Shown here one piece after another: positions 46,335 through 57,400 of a stretch of 64,000 bases of DNA. Position numbers and translations under genes: made by a program. The stretch covers positions 36,923,332-36,987,331 of the forward strand of contig CM057843.1 in NCBI GenBank assembly GCA_030068075.1, in the 5' to 3' direction. Source of the stretch: Paguma larvata. Lineage: Eukaryota; Chordata; Mammalia; Carnivora; Viverridae. A model generated the notes under the pieces. It saw only the letters and a list, made by a program, of their open reading frames with translations. It did no database searches and was not told the origin of the DNA. Positions within the stretch are counted from its first letter, which is position 1. Each line of letters begins with the position of its first letter.

Positions 46335-46540
46335 GTGATAATAACTAACATTTATTGAACACTTATATGCCAGGTACCTAAGAGTTTTACAGAATTACCT
46401 GATTTAATCCTTAAAAAAAAAATCCTAAAAAAATAAAATGAGAAAATCAAGACACAGGCATAAATTGCTTAAGAACAACAGCTATTAAGTGACAAGCCAA
46501 GACTCAAGACAAGTGGTCTGAAATCTTCGGAGAAAAAGAA
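46335..46540 (-). repeat. MIR SINE, antisense
   Basis: AATAACTAACATTTATTGAA then CACTTATATGCCAGGTACCT and ATGAGAAAATCAAGACACAG follow the MIR complement. Confidence 0.7.
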
Positions 46541-46757
46541 ATTGCATGTTGGCAGTGTGTACACCAGTGTCTTAGAGTTTTTGAAGTCCAATTATATATG
46601 CAGTTAGAAATTTTAAACATTTGTTTCATCTTTAAAGTGTTGTTATTTAAATGATGGGCCTGGTTGCCGTTGGATTATGGAAATTTACATCACTCTATAA
46701 ATGTTAGCTCTGGTATCGGCTTATTTCTGAATTGCTTTTGTTGTTGATTTGAAATAG

Positions 46758-46823
46758 ATCAGAGGTTGGATCTATGCAAACTTGGGCCAAATGACAATGA
46801 TACGGTTAGAGGACAGATAGTAG
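46758..46823 (+). CDS. SMURF2: SMURF2 exon 5 (end of C2 domain)
   Basis: A 66-nt exon with acceptor GAAATAG and donor GTAAGTG. It encodes about residues 112-134: the rest of the split Tyr codon, then QRLDLCKLGPNDNDTVRGQI and Val, finishing the last C2 strand (RGQIVVSLQS continues into exon 6). It starts and ends in phase 1, so it is symmetric and its loss would keep the frame while removing 22 residues of the C2 fold. The acceptor has a weak pyrimidine tract (GTTGTTGATTTGAAATAG) compared with the other exons, which could make it sensitive to splicing regulation. That last point is inference. Confidence 0.96.
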
Positions 46824-47430
46824 GTAAGTGTGGAATTTAAAGTTATGTGAAATTTTGGCATCATTCAGACTGACCTAAACTCTGTATATCTAACTATAGC
46901 TTCATTGTATTGGCTTGAATTAAATGAGTCACATAAAGTATGTCAAATGGTGGATCCAGGTTCCTGGCTACCTTAAATTAAAAACAAAAACAAAAAAACC
47001 CCTTCAAACCATAAGTAATATAAAAAAAATAGAGACTCCTAATGTAAAAAAAAAAAAAAAGTCTTCTGATATAAACAACTTTTGATCCCTTAGGCATTCT
47101 TTTAAAGTATGCAAATACGGTAGAGCACTAAGACAGACTTTACAGATGATCTGAAAGTTTTCTAAAAATAATCCTTAAACTGGCTTTTGAGTAAGAATAT
47201 TCTCTTGAACTTTGTTCAGTGCCTCACAGTTTGATAATAATTGTGCTAATTGCAAAAAATATAATGAAGGATAGTATAGCACTGATAGGAAAAGGGGAGA
47301 AGTTATTACCTTACTCATAAGGCACTTAATGGTCTATCTTGAATTGACTCAGAGGAAAAGCTTTATGTAAAATTTTCTGAGACATCAGAATTGATGGATT
47401 GAGCTTTGATCAAGGTACATAGTATGGTAG
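46824..47430. other. 5' part of intron 5
   Basis: AT-rich with A-runs (46981, 47045). No feature supported. Confidence 0.4.
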
Positions 47431-47660
47431 GGGCGCCTGAGTGGCTCAGTCGGTTAACCGTCCAGCTCTGGCTCAGGTCATGATCTCACGGCCCGTGGGT
47501 TCGAGCCCTATTATGTTGGGCTCTGTGCTGACAGCTCAGAGCCTGAAGCCTGCTTCGGATTCTGTCTCCCTCCCCTCGCCCTCCCCTGGTCGCATTCTGT
47601 TTGTATGTCTGTCTCTTTCTCTCTTTCAAAAATAACATTAAAAAAAAAAAAAAAAAAGAC
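47431..47660 (+). mobile_element. Carnivore SINE, sense
   Basis: GGGCGCCTGAGTGGCTCAGT head, close to consensus, long A tail. TSD TAGTATGGTAG / TAGCGTGGTAG. Confidence 0.93.
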
Positions 47661-47674
47661 TTGTAGCGTGGTAG

Positions 47675-48352
47675 AACACTGAGGTGGTCTCCTTTGAGGC
47701 TTCTTAAAAAAGTAAAATTCGAGTAGAATCCTGCCACTTCACCACAGAGCAGAATTTAGGATAAGTTGATTCCATTATGAACCTCTCAGAGGTTTCAGTT
47801 ACTGAAGTTACTTTTGAAGGGCTTCATTTTCCCAGGAAATGAATTGGGTTCGTAGTTAGTGAATTGCCAGAGTAGCAGCCTAACAAAGCCTTGGTGTAGT
47901 TATCACAGGGAGTATCTACGCTACCGCCTTAGTGAGAGTTCCTGCCATTCGTAGATTGAGAAGGGAGTAAAAAAACTCAAAAATAAATGCTGACATGTAA
48001 GACTTTTAAATGTGATTGTTCTTACTTTAGTTGATTTGGCGTGTTATTTAATGTTTGCCAACTAATGTCCAGTAGTAATAAAACAGTTTTACTAGATGTA
48101 AATTGGCATTTGTAAAAACAGCACAGTTTCCTTTGTCAGCAATTAGAAATATATCTATGAAGTTACACTATATAAAAAAGGAGTGTTTTACTTTAAAATG
48201 TGTGTATGTGTACTTAAATTTGAAGCTTTTGTATGAATTTAGTTTTCATAGTAGAGAGAAGTCGGACTCAAATATTATGCTTTATGATCCTGCCATTTAA
48301 AAACAGCATGAGTTCTAGTTCTTGCTGAATTAGACCTTCGCAAATAATTACA
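47675..48352. other. Intron 5 sequence without recognised feature
   Basis: No gene or clear repeat. Confidence 0.4.
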
Positions 48353-48547
48353 GGGGGCGCCTGGGTGGCTTGTCTGTTAAGTGTCCAACTCTTGATTTTG
48401 GCTCAGGTCATGATCTTACGGTTTGTGAGTTCGAGCCCTGTGTTGGGCTCTGTGCTGACAGCACAATCTGCTTGGGGTTCTCTCTCTCAGCCCCTCCCCT
48501 GCTCATGCTCTCTCTCTATCCTCCTCTCAAAATAAATATTAAAAAAA
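48353..48547 (+). mobile_element. Carnivore SINE, sense
   Basis: GGGGGCGCCTGGGTGGCTTG head, TTGGGCTCTGTGCTGACAGC block, AAATAAATATTAAAAA tail. AATAATTA on both sides. Confidence 0.92.
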
Positions 48548-48872
48548 TAATTATAAATACTTATAACATCTTTTTCAGAAATGGAGAAAAGTACATTAGA
48601 ATACTAACTTTAAAAAATATATCTCCCTTTCTAAAAATTTTAAGTACTTTTATATGTGTATATTTTTTATGATTTTGGTTCAGCAAGTGTAAAATTTTTG
48701 TTTTCTTTCACTTTAACCATTATTGGTGTTAAAAGGATGAATTATATCAATATATCATTATTATTGGACTGTTAAGTCATTTTCTGCTATTATAACATTG
48801 GAACTTGTAAGCATTTTTGGATGCTTAGCTTTATCCTTTTGTTGGAGTATTACCTTAGAAAAAAATCTCCCA

Positions 48873-49080
48873 GGGGTGCCTGGGTGGTTCACTCTGTTGA
48901 GCGTCCGACTTCAGCTCAGGTCATGATCCCGTGTTCATGGGTTCAAGCCCCACATTGAGCTCTGTGCTGAGAGCTCAGAGTCTGGAGCCTGCTTTGCATT
49001 CTGTGTCTCCCTCTTTCTCTGCCCCTCCCCTGCTCATGCTCTCTTTCTCTCAAAAAATAAAACATTAAAAAAAAAAAAAA
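48873..49080 (+). mobile_element. Carnivore SINE, sense
   Basis: GGGGTGCCTGGGTGGTTCAC head to AAAACATTAAAAA tail with a long A-run. Confidence 0.92.
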
Positions 49081-49327
49081 GGAAAAGAAAAATATGTCCC
49101 AAATTGCGATGACCGATTCAAGGTTATAAATCGTTTCCCTTACATTTAAAACTGTTACTCAGTTCTTCCCATCTCTTGTGAAGCTTTCCCTTTTGTGTTG
49201 TAATATAAAAATAGAGAACGTAAGGAACATCCATAATATGCCATCGTTGTCATTACCTTGATGTATATAACTTTTCTGTTTTTTTAAATGAGATTATACT
49301 ATGCAGAATTTTAAATAATCTATTTTA

Positions 49328-49557
49328 TTTTTTTATTTTTTTTAATTTTTAAATGTTTTATTTATTTTTGAGAGACTTAGAGACAGAGTATGAGCAGGGG
49401 AAGGGCAGAGAGAGAGAGGGAGATACAGAATCTGAAGCAGGCTCCAGGCTCCGAGCTATCAGCACAGAGCCCGACGCGGGGCTCGAACTCACAGACCGAG
49501 AGATCATGACCTGAGCTGAAGTTGGCCGTTCAACCGACTGAGCCACCCAGGCGCCCC
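49328..49557 (-). mobile_element. Carnivore SINE, antisense, near consensus
   Basis: Perfect TSD TAAATAATCTATTTTA at 49312-49327 and 49558-49573. GAGCCACCCAGGCGCCCC end. Confidence 0.95.
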
Positions 49558-49637
49558 TAAATAATCTATTTTAATCTGCCCAGAACATCTTTTGTTGTTG
49601 TTGTTGTTCATGGACATATTTCTAAAGCATTCTTTAA

Positions 49638-49851
49638 TAAGAGTGTTTTTTTAAATGTTTTTTTAATGTTTATTTACTTTGAGAGAGTGCAAGCAGGGGA
49701 GGGGCAGAGAGAGGAGAGAGAGAATCCTAAGTAGGCACTGCACTGTCAGCATAGAGCGTAACGTGGGGTTCGATCCCATGAACCATGAGATCATGACCTG
49801 ATCCAAAATCAAGAGCCAGACACTTAGCCAACTGAGCCACCCAGGTGCCCC
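49638..49851 (-). mobile_element. Carnivore SINE, antisense
   Basis: AATGTTTATTTACTTTGAGA start, GAGCCACCCAGGTGCCCC end. Imperfect flanking repeat ATTTCTAAAGCATT / ATTTCTCTAGCATT. Confidence 0.9.
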
Positions 49852-50443
49852 CATTTCTCTAGCATTTTTAATGTTGTATGGTAGTCCTTGGTGGACAAAT
49901 GATTAATGTAACCAGTCCACTACTGTTGTTTATTTAGATTGTTTCTGGTGTTTTAGTATTATGAACAGTTCTCTTATAAACATAGTATTTCTATGACTCC
50001 TTTTATATATTGCTAGAATTAGACCATTTAAAAACACAAACCCACCTAGAAATTCCTTAGATGTCTTGTAATATAGCATTCTGGAGCTGAAGCTCATGAA
50101 AGCCTTAATTTTGAGTCTTAATATTATTCTAAACAATGCTAATGAGAAAGTACATTGTTTTTACCGTGATTATATCTGGGTAAGCATTTCACTTAGCTTT
50201 TCTGTATAAAAACTGGTTAATGTTTTCTAGTACGATTTTCATATAACATTTCACTTATGTTCACTGAGGAAAGGTGTTGTTGTGTGGTCACCTATAAATG
50301 ATATTCATATAAAGGAGTGATGTTTTGAACTTTATGATTTTTAAAAATTTTTACAGAACTGGATTATTTCAGAATCTTAGAATGAAGGGTCTTAAAATAT
50401 CATACTTTATGTAGTAATCTATTGAGGAAGTTTGGTTATAGTC

Positions 50444-50744
50444 GGAGTACCTGGGTGGCTCAGTCGGTTAAGCATCCGACTTCAGCTCGGGTCATAATCT
50501 CACAGTTCATGTTGAGCTCTATGCTGATGGCGTGGAGCCTGTTTGGGATTCTCTTCTTTCCTCCCTCCCTCCCTCCCTCCCTCCCTCTCTCCCTCCCTCT
50601 CTCCCTCTCTCCCTCCCTCTCTCCCTCTCTCCCTCCCTCCCTCTCCCCCTCTCTCTCCTCCTCTCTCTCCCTCTCCCTCTCTCCCTCCCTCTCCCTCTCT
50701 CCCTCCCTCTCTCTTTCTCTGCCTCTCCCCCACTTGCACACGTG

Positions 50745-50777
<33 letters not shown>

Positions 50778-50806
50778 AAAATAAATAGACAAAAAAAAAA
50801 AAAAGA
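50444..50806 (+). mobile_element. Carnivore SINE, sense, with ~220-bp CCCT/CT expansion
   Basis: GGAGTACCTGGGTGGCTCAG head. The CT-rich domain has grown into a pyrimidine microsatellite at 50551-50777. A-rich tail; TSD TTTGGTTATAGTC at 50431-50443 and 50809-50821. The Arg/Glu- or Ser/Pro-repeat open frames over it are repeat translations. Confidence 0.95.
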
Positions 50807-50879
50807 GGTTTGGTTATAGTCAAGTTTTGCCTGTTCCTATTCTATCTTTTGGGAGAATTCCAAAAACTAAAATTAAAGA

Positions 50880-51075
50880 ATATTAGAGCAGCAAGGAAGG
50901 ACTTCAGGCTTATCATTTAGCCTAACTTCCTCATTATTTAGATTGGGGTTATGTAAACTTTTAGAATTTTAAGTGTTTTGTTCAAGGTCACAGTGCTAAA
51001 CTAGGTGTTAGAGCTTGGTCTAGAGTTTATGTCTCTTGCTTCCAAATTTATAGTGGTAGTTTTACACCATACTAG
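50880..51075 (-). repeat. MIR/L3-like old repeat
   Basis: AGGACTTCAGGCTTATCATT then AACTTCCTCATTATTTAGAT, TTCAAGGTCACAGTGCTAAA and AGGTGTTAGAGCTTGGTC resemble a common MIR/L3-type module. Confidence 0.5.
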
Positions 51076-51527
51076 ATAATGATGTAGGGTTTTATTGAAC
51101 TTATGAAATCTAAGTGTTGCCCTGTTGCCAGAATCTGGTGTTTTTTGTTTGTTAGGTATTTTAAAGATGGGTCAAGAAGTAAACCCAAATTAATGTGAAC
51201 TTTTCCAGTTTTTCTGTATGTGAATATACCTTTCATGTGTTCCGCCTCTTGTAAGTACAGTAGAGGGCTTGCGTTGCCCCATTACAATGGGCATAAAGGA
51301 TTAGACGCCCTCCATGAACATCATAAAGTATAGAATATCATAAAATTCTAATATTATTCCTAAAGGGAAAAATCTAATGGAAAAAGAAATTACAGAGTTT
51401 ATTAGAAGCTAAACAATTCATTCTAAAGTATTAAGATATGATAAGCCAGGTGTCAAAGATATATATTTTAAATTGTAGAAAATATTTATAGTAATTATTG
51501 TTAGTAATTTTTTTTGTTGTGTTATAG

Positions 51528-51612
51528 TAAGTCTTCAGTCCAGAGACCGAATAGGGACAGGAGGACAAGTTGTGGACTGCAGTCGTTTATTCGATAATGA
51601 TTTACCAGATGG
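51528..51612 (+). CDS. SMURF2: SMURF2 exon 6 (C2-WW linker, start of WW1)
   Basis: An 85-nt exon with acceptor TTGTGTTATAG and donor GTAAGC. It encodes about residues 134-162: SLQSRDRIGTGGQVVDCSRL, then FDNDLPDG. The stretch leads from the end of C2 into the first WW domain, whose N-terminal LPDGW is split here: the Gly codon is GG|C and the Trp is in exon 7. SMURF1 has fewer WW domains, and this WW1 is one of the features separating SMURF2 from it. Codons are AT-rich like the other exons, and no odd composition is seen. Confidence 0.97.
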
Positions 51613-51989
51613 GTAAGCTGAAATCATTAGAGAAATGTGTTGATAATGTCCTTCAAGTAATGGCAAATAAGTTGGCATTTATTGTATACTTTAGAAATTT
51701 GCTGTTCAGTTGCAGAATCTAGATTTTCCTTGTACTTAGAAAATTAGTGAGGAATCTTGTCAAGTGAAATTTATAAAATAAACGATGAATTAGATGTGTT
51801 AAATTTATTTTTTGAGTTTCGACTAGGAGACAATCAAATTTCTTGACAAATAACAACTGTCTTGTAAATGTTATGTATTTAAAAGAACACCTTTTTGATT
51901 AAATTATTCAAAACAAGGCATATAAGTGTTTAGTCTGAGACATTACTCCATTTAGAGGGATGGGATAGAGATTTGTGGAGTACAGATTA

Positions 51990-52320
51990 CAACAATGTAG
52001 AAACATTTATTGAGTATGTGTGTGTCAGATACTGTTATAAGCATTTTATGTAATACATTAGATCATTTAACTCACATGCGTGTGATTCTGGAATTAGACC
52101 ATCTGGATCCCAGTCCTTCCTCTTCTGTTTACAAGCTTTTTGAATTTAATCAGTTCATTTAACTTCTGTAAGCATTGGTTTATATTTATTTCTAGAAGAG
52201 GATGATGGTAATAGTGTATATGCCATAAATCATGAGTATTAAATGACATCATTCATGTAAAGCACTTAGCACAATGTTTTACATATAGTAAGTGCTTAAT
52301 ATATATAATATATAAATCAT
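51990..52320. repeat. Two MIR fragments in opposite orientation
   Basis: 51998-52080 (ACATTTATTGAGTATGTGTG with AACTCACATG) is antisense. 52080-52320 (GATTCTGGAATTAGACCATC, AATGACATCATTCATGTAAA, GCACTTAGCACAATG) is sense. The end runs into a TA-rich tract at 52300-52335. Confidence 0.7.
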
Positions 52321-52335
52321 TTATATATATATAAA

Positions 52336-53598
52336 TTAGCTATTATTATTACTGCCACTACTGTTGTTACCCTCATTCATTCCACAGATTAAAAACACTG
52401 GGTCAGAGTTAAGTAAACTTGCCTTAAAGGCCACGTAGTGGATGGTAGGCTGGAACACAGACCTAAGCCTCGATTCCAAAGCTCATGCTTTTGATCACTG
52501 CTCTCTTCGTTTGATACTAGTGCTGATGCTTTTCTGACTTCATTTTTAACTTTGAAAGTATGTTTAATTAACTCGAATGAGGTGTAGTTTACGTACAATG
52601 AATTATTTCAAGTGTATAATTGGTTGAGTTTTGACATCAATTATTTTCGATATGAAATTTTACATCCAAGTCAGGGTATTTGCTGACTTTGTTTAAATTC
52701 TTAAAAATTGCCATAATTTAATTCTACTTATACCTCACTTTAGCTTCTTGATATATATGTTAACTTTTATGGATGGGAGGTAGATTATGGTAATTTCGAA
52801 GGGGAAGTTTAGGATGAAATAACTAAACAGTGTTAAGAGTTTACAGCAACGCAAGGCTTATTTTTCTAAGTTTGTTGTTCTTTATCGTACTTTTTTTCCC
52901 ATTTATTTTTATAATGTATCCTTTAAAAATATCAACTCGGTGTACGTTTTATAATACAGTCATAATACATATGTATAATTGATAAATTAATTGATAAACA
53001 CTACATTCCTGTACTCTAATTGTAATCACAGGAAAAGACCTCTTAACATCTCTCTGTTTTCTGTTTTTTATGGCCTCTAAACCTCTGCTTGGGTTGGTGG
53101 AAATATTAACATTATTACATTTCTGTAGTTATTTGCCTTTTTTGTTGTTGTTATATGGTTTAAAAAGTTATTGAGGAGGAAGTACCAACCTTTTTTAAAA
53201 ATTTGAGTAGGCTAAATGTTTTAAAAAGCTTTTATATGCTTTAATGTTGGATTTAATTTTAAAAATCAGATGTGATTTTTTTTTCATATGGCATTTTTTC
53301 GCCGCTAAATTCTGGAGAAATTAGTATACTTTAATTGAGCGTTGTTGACATTATTGAAAAATTCTGAGTTTGGCTGATGGAGAATATTAGTCATACCTCG
53401 TGTAAACATTTTAGAAGCTTCAGAATCCCAGAAGATACAGTGTACATTTTTAAAATAAGTTTAAAAAAATCCCTGTATTCTGTGTATTGATTTTTCAATT
53501 TGTCATTCCTAACGGCCTATGTCTTCCTGGCTTGGTTATTGCCTTAACATTCTGTATCCACTTCTTATTAACGCCTTGTCTGTCAATTTTTATTTAAG
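52336..53598. other. 3' part of intron 6
   Basis: 52565-52680 (AATGAGGTGTAGTTTACGTA...AAGTGTATAATTGGTTGAGT) looks like a small antisense L1M scrap. The rest is AT-rich, no feature supported. Confidence 0.4.
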
Positions 53599-53682
53599 CT
53601 GGGAAGAAAGGCGAACTGCCTCTGGAAGAATTCAGTATCTAAACCACATAACAAGAACTACGCAGTGGGAACGCCCAACACG
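53599..53682 (+). CDS. SMURF2: SMURF2 exon 7 (core of WW1 domain)
   Basis: An 84-nt exon with acceptor TTTTTATTTAAG and donor GTGAGA. It encodes about residues 162-190: WEERRTASGRIQYLNHITRT, then TQWERPT, nearly the whole WW1 domain. Both signature tryptophans are present (W of GWEER and W of TQWERP), together with the ligand-pocket His (NHITRTTQW) and the final Pro. WW domains bind proline-rich PPxY motifs in substrates and adaptors. The exon is symmetric (phase 2 on both sides, 28 codons), so precise skipping would remove WW1 and keep the frame. Known family behaviour: the number of WW modules sets substrate choice. Confidence 0.97.
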
Positions 53683-54898
53683 GTGAGAACATGGTTGTGC
53701 TATTTGTCTTCCTGAAGTCGTCACTTTCTGTTTATCTGTCAGCTTTACCAGATTTCCTTTCTTGGTTTATACTGCTCAAGATCAGTAGATCTTACAGTGG
53801 GTGCCATTATTATTTTCAAACAGTAATTTTCAATAAAGATTGTTTAGCAAGTCATCCTGTTTTTGTACTCTAGGGCCTGTGATGGTACTTAATAAGTATT
53901 TATTAAATGAGTTAAGTGAATAAATTGAGTAGTCATCTTATTTCTGGGATTCATAAAAATGTTTTTGAGTCTGTTATTGAATGGCTATAAGAGAATATAT
54001 ATACAGTATCTTTGTTCAGTCATGCAAGGGTATGATTATATTATTATATTACATCTAGTAAGGTCTGTGATCAAGATAAGAACCCAGATGCTCTGAGACC
54101 ATATGGACGGCACCTAACTTAGAGTGGGGAGCAAGGAGATGGTAGAAATTGCAAAGGAAAACTCTGAAGAAGGGGAATTTCTGAACTAAATCCTGAAGAA
54201 GGTTAGAATTTAACCAGTTGAGGGGAAGATGGCGAAAAGTGTTCAGAAGAGTGGTAACAGCTATCATTCAGTTCACCAAAATGCTCATATGCCAGGCACT
54301 GTAACAGGGAACAAGGTGGAAGGGTCTTCATGCAGCTTAATGTAGAGAGACATGAGGATGTAAGAGAATTTTTGGAAATTCTAAGGAAGTACTTTTTTAA
54401 AGTAACTGATAATGAATAGGATAAGTGGCTGAATTTCCTTTTTGCTTTTAAAGTCAGAACAAAGTTTTATTTGCCACTTCTAGTCAGTGTTGTTTTGCCC
54501 TCCGCCCCCTTTACCTAAGCAGGACTGGCACCAGACAAAGAACATCAAATGGTTCTCTAAGCTGTACCTACTTTTCTTTATTGGGGATTAATTGCTTACC
54601 TCATTAAATCACAGTTTTCCCTATTATGATTCTTATTATTATGTTCACAATAAATTGCTTATTTATTAAATAAGCTTAAAAGATGCTTATTTGAGAGTTG
54701 TATTTTTAGTATTAAACTGCCAAGGATTCTACTGAAGTCAGAAAACCCGTTTTTATTGTATCTAAGTGTAAATGAATATGTACCGGTTTCAGTGCTTTAG
54801 TGAAGTCCATATGGACGGAAGTTTCCTTCTAACTCCTTTCACCGATGAAATCGACTTTAATTTCCACCAGTATAAAGTTGATTGTATTGTAAATGTTA
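53683..54898. other. 5' part of intron 7, with weak L2 trace
   Basis: 54070-54340 (AAATCCTGAAGAAGGTTAGA near 54190; GCCAGGCACTGTAACAGGGA near 54292) suggests L2 fragments, diverged. No gene. Confidence 0.4.
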
Positions 54899-54911
54899 AA
54901 AATTAACTCTT

Positions 54912-55112
54912 GGGGCACCTGGCTGGCTCAGTTGGTGAAGTGTCCGACTTCAGCTTAGGTCATGATCTCGCGGTTTGTGGGTTTGAGCCCCGTGTCAGGG
55001 TCTGTTGCTGACATCTCAGAGCCCGGAGCCTGTTTCAGATTCTGTGTCTCTCTCTTTCTCCGCCCCACCGCTGCTTGTGCTCTCTATCAAAACTAAATAA
55101 ACATAAAAAAAA
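54912..55112 (+). mobile_element. Carnivore SINE, sense
   Basis: GGGGCACCTGGCTGGCTCAG head. Perfect TSD AAAATTAACTCTT at 54899-54911 and 55113-55125. Confidence 0.95.
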
Positions 55113-55194
55113 AAAATTAACTCTTGATTATCCTCTTATATTTTGGATTACTTCAGTTTACCGGAAATTCTTTGAAAAGTCACATCATCTTTCT

Positions 55195-55740
55195 TCATTC
55201 AATAAATATTTATTGAGCTTATATATATATAAGCTTATATACATATATACATATATATACACACACACACATATATATATATATATATGCCAAGCACTGT
55301 TCTAGGTGCAGGGGATATATATTTAGCAGGAAACAAACCAGGCAGACTCTTCTCTCAGTAAATATTCTAGTAAGGGAAAACAAGGATGTAGATTTAAAAA
55401 AAAAAGTATCAAATAATTGCCGTGCTGAGAAAGTAGAGTGATGTACTTATCAGATGCCTGGGTGACTACTTTAGGATCGAAGGTCAGGAAAGACCTCTCA
55501 GACATTTAAGCTGAAGCTATGATTTGAATGACAAGGAGCCTGTTTGGCCTTGGGAGAATAGGAGAAAAATGCTTTTGAGGTGGGAGGAAGAGCTCCTTTC
55601 CAGCAGGAAAGGTAAGCCGGTCTTGGCAAGTTCAGAGAACAGGAAGAGTGTCCAGAAGTGGAGCGAGAGAAAGGTGGGAAGTCAGGTCTGAGAGGTAGGC
55701 TGAGGCTAAGTCAAGTAATGCTTTGTAAACTAGTACTCAA
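55195..55740 (-). mobile_element. L2 fragment, antisense, with AT/AC microsatellite
   Basis: AATAAATATTTATTGAGCTT, then a TA/CA microsatellite at 55219-55288, then GCCAAGCACTGTTCTAGGTG with CAGGGGATA, GTCAGGAAAGACCTCTCAGA and AAGTCAAGTAATGCTTTGTA, all in antisense L2 order. Confidence 0.6.
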
Positions 55741-56007
55741 CACCTGTAAATATATGTGGATTTTGCATAAAGTGTAATTAAAATCAGTATAAAATGATTT
55801 AAATGAATAATTGACAATCTGCTTTATCACTTGAGTTTGTACTTAGAGGCGGCAGGCTTGCTTTCATTCAGAGTTCTTGAAATCATTCTATTTGCATCAG
55901 TCACTCTGTTTCCTCGTGATTGTTCCTGCAGCACATACATTGTCGAGAGAACTCTACTTTTGATCCCCCACTCGAGTCACTTTTTTTCCCCTGTTACTTT
56001 TCAATAG

Positions 56008-56210
56008 ACCGGCATCTGAATATTCTAGTCCCGGCAGACCTCTTAGCTGCTTTGTCGATGAGAACACTCCAATTAGTGGAACAAATGGTGCAACGTGTGG
56101 ACAGTCTTCAGATCCCAGACTGGCCGAGAGGAGAGTCCGGTCCCAGCGGCATAGAAATTACATGAGCAGGACACATTTGCATACTCCTCCAGACCTCCCG
56201 GAAGGCTATG
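56008..56210 (+). CDS. SMURF2: SMURF2 exon 8 (WW1-WW2 linker, start of WW2)
   Basis: A 203-nt exon with acceptor TTACTTTTCAATAG and donor GTATGA. It encodes about residues 190-258, beginning RPASEYSSPGRPLSCFVDEN. It is a Ser/Pro/Arg-rich, probably disordered linker with a basic patch (AERRVRSQRHRNYMSR), ending in PPDLPEGY, the start of WW2. At the first signature position WW2 has Tyr (EGYEQR) instead of Trp. The same is true of the SMURF family in general, so this is not damage. An overlapping 81-codon open frame at 55920-56165 in another frame is a shadow. The donor has T at +4 and A at +6 but is otherwise normal. Confidence 0.97.
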
Positions 56211-57149
56211 GTATGACGAGCAGAGGAAAAAAATAAAGTGTGGTTTACTGATTTCAGCTTGCTAGGAAAGCCAGAAATTCAGCTGAAACAAAGTTATCGA
56301 TCTGGGTTTAGGGATTCTGCATGAAAATAAATGTGTAAACCTCCCAATCTGCAAAGCCTTTGAAGTGGTAGAGGACGGCCTAACCAGTGGTTTGACTGGG
56401 GCTAGTCGTTTAACCTCAGCCCTTTTGCGCTTACTTTATAATGAAATGAGGTGAGTGACACCTCTCCTTGTCACAGAGCCATTGTGAAGAGCACATGGAA
56501 CCAGCGAGAGTACTGAGAGTACTTCGCCAACAGGCACTGTTTAAGGTATGATGGTGTAGTTACTGATCACGACGGTCTGAAGACAGACCCGTGGTGTAAT
56601 TTTCTAGACCTGCCTGTTAAGCAGTAACTTCAAAAGCATATTTCTGATGGTATCTGTCTATTTGTGTTGTCTGTAGTTTTGGATTATCTGAATGATTTGG
56701 GTTATTGTTTTAAATGACGTAGTCACTTCTGTGTTTGTATGCAATTATTATAATCTTACATAATTTTCTAAATTGTAGAATTTCATGTGGAAGATGACTT
56801 GAATCTTCTAGTTGAATACAGAACTTTCTAAATTAATCACAACTTGTGAATGCTCTTGTAGATACTATGAACTTGACTTTTCCATTCTTGCTAAAAGTTA
56901 ACCAGAGTAATTACATCCTTGCTCTCTCAACAGCCTGTAGATAAACCATTGTGGGCTGATGGTGACACCTAATGACCAACACTGGGAATCGCCTGATCTT
57001 ACTTGTATTTTCTTTTTCCTCTACCATATGTTTTAAACTGTTCTGCAAATGCATAATTCTAGCTTTATTTTTAAAATATATTTTAACTCTTTAATTAAAA
57101 AAAAAACAATTGGTCCATTAACTGTGCTGTGCTGTGCAGGTCAATAACT
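56211..57149. other. 5' part of intron 8
   Basis: No gene and no clear repeat. 56340-56560 may hold a very old MIR trace. Confidence 0.4.
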
Positions 57150-57400
57150 CAGGTAGCACAGTGATGCGAGCATGGGCTTGGGAGACAGACAGACCTGGAT
57201 TTATTGCCACATATTAGTTGCGTGACACTGGACACATTAATTTCTCTGAGCCTCAATTTATCTTCCAGAAAATAGGGAAATGAATAGTCCCAACCATGTA
57301 GGTTTGTTGCAAGAGAGGAGGGGTGTTTTCATGTGAAGCCTGACGCAGTGGCCAGCACAGGAAGCACTTGGTAAACTCTGGCTGTTGTTATTAATCTTCA
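57150..57400 (+). repeat. MIR SINE, sense
   Basis: GTAGCACAGTGATGCGAGCA, then GACAGACCTGGATTTATTGC, TTTCTCTGAGCCTCAATTTA and GCAGTGGCCAGCACAGGAAG in MIR order. Confidence 0.75.

Noticed and set aside
50422..50819. Several overlapping 79-120 codon frames (Ser/Pro/Leu- or Arg/Glu/Gly-rich)
   Set aside because: All six frames stay open only because the CCCT/CT microsatellite contains no stop; inside one SINE.
55920..56165. 81-codon + strand frame overlapping exon 8
   Set aside because: Wrong frame; the joined SMURF2 frame through exon 8 is a different one.
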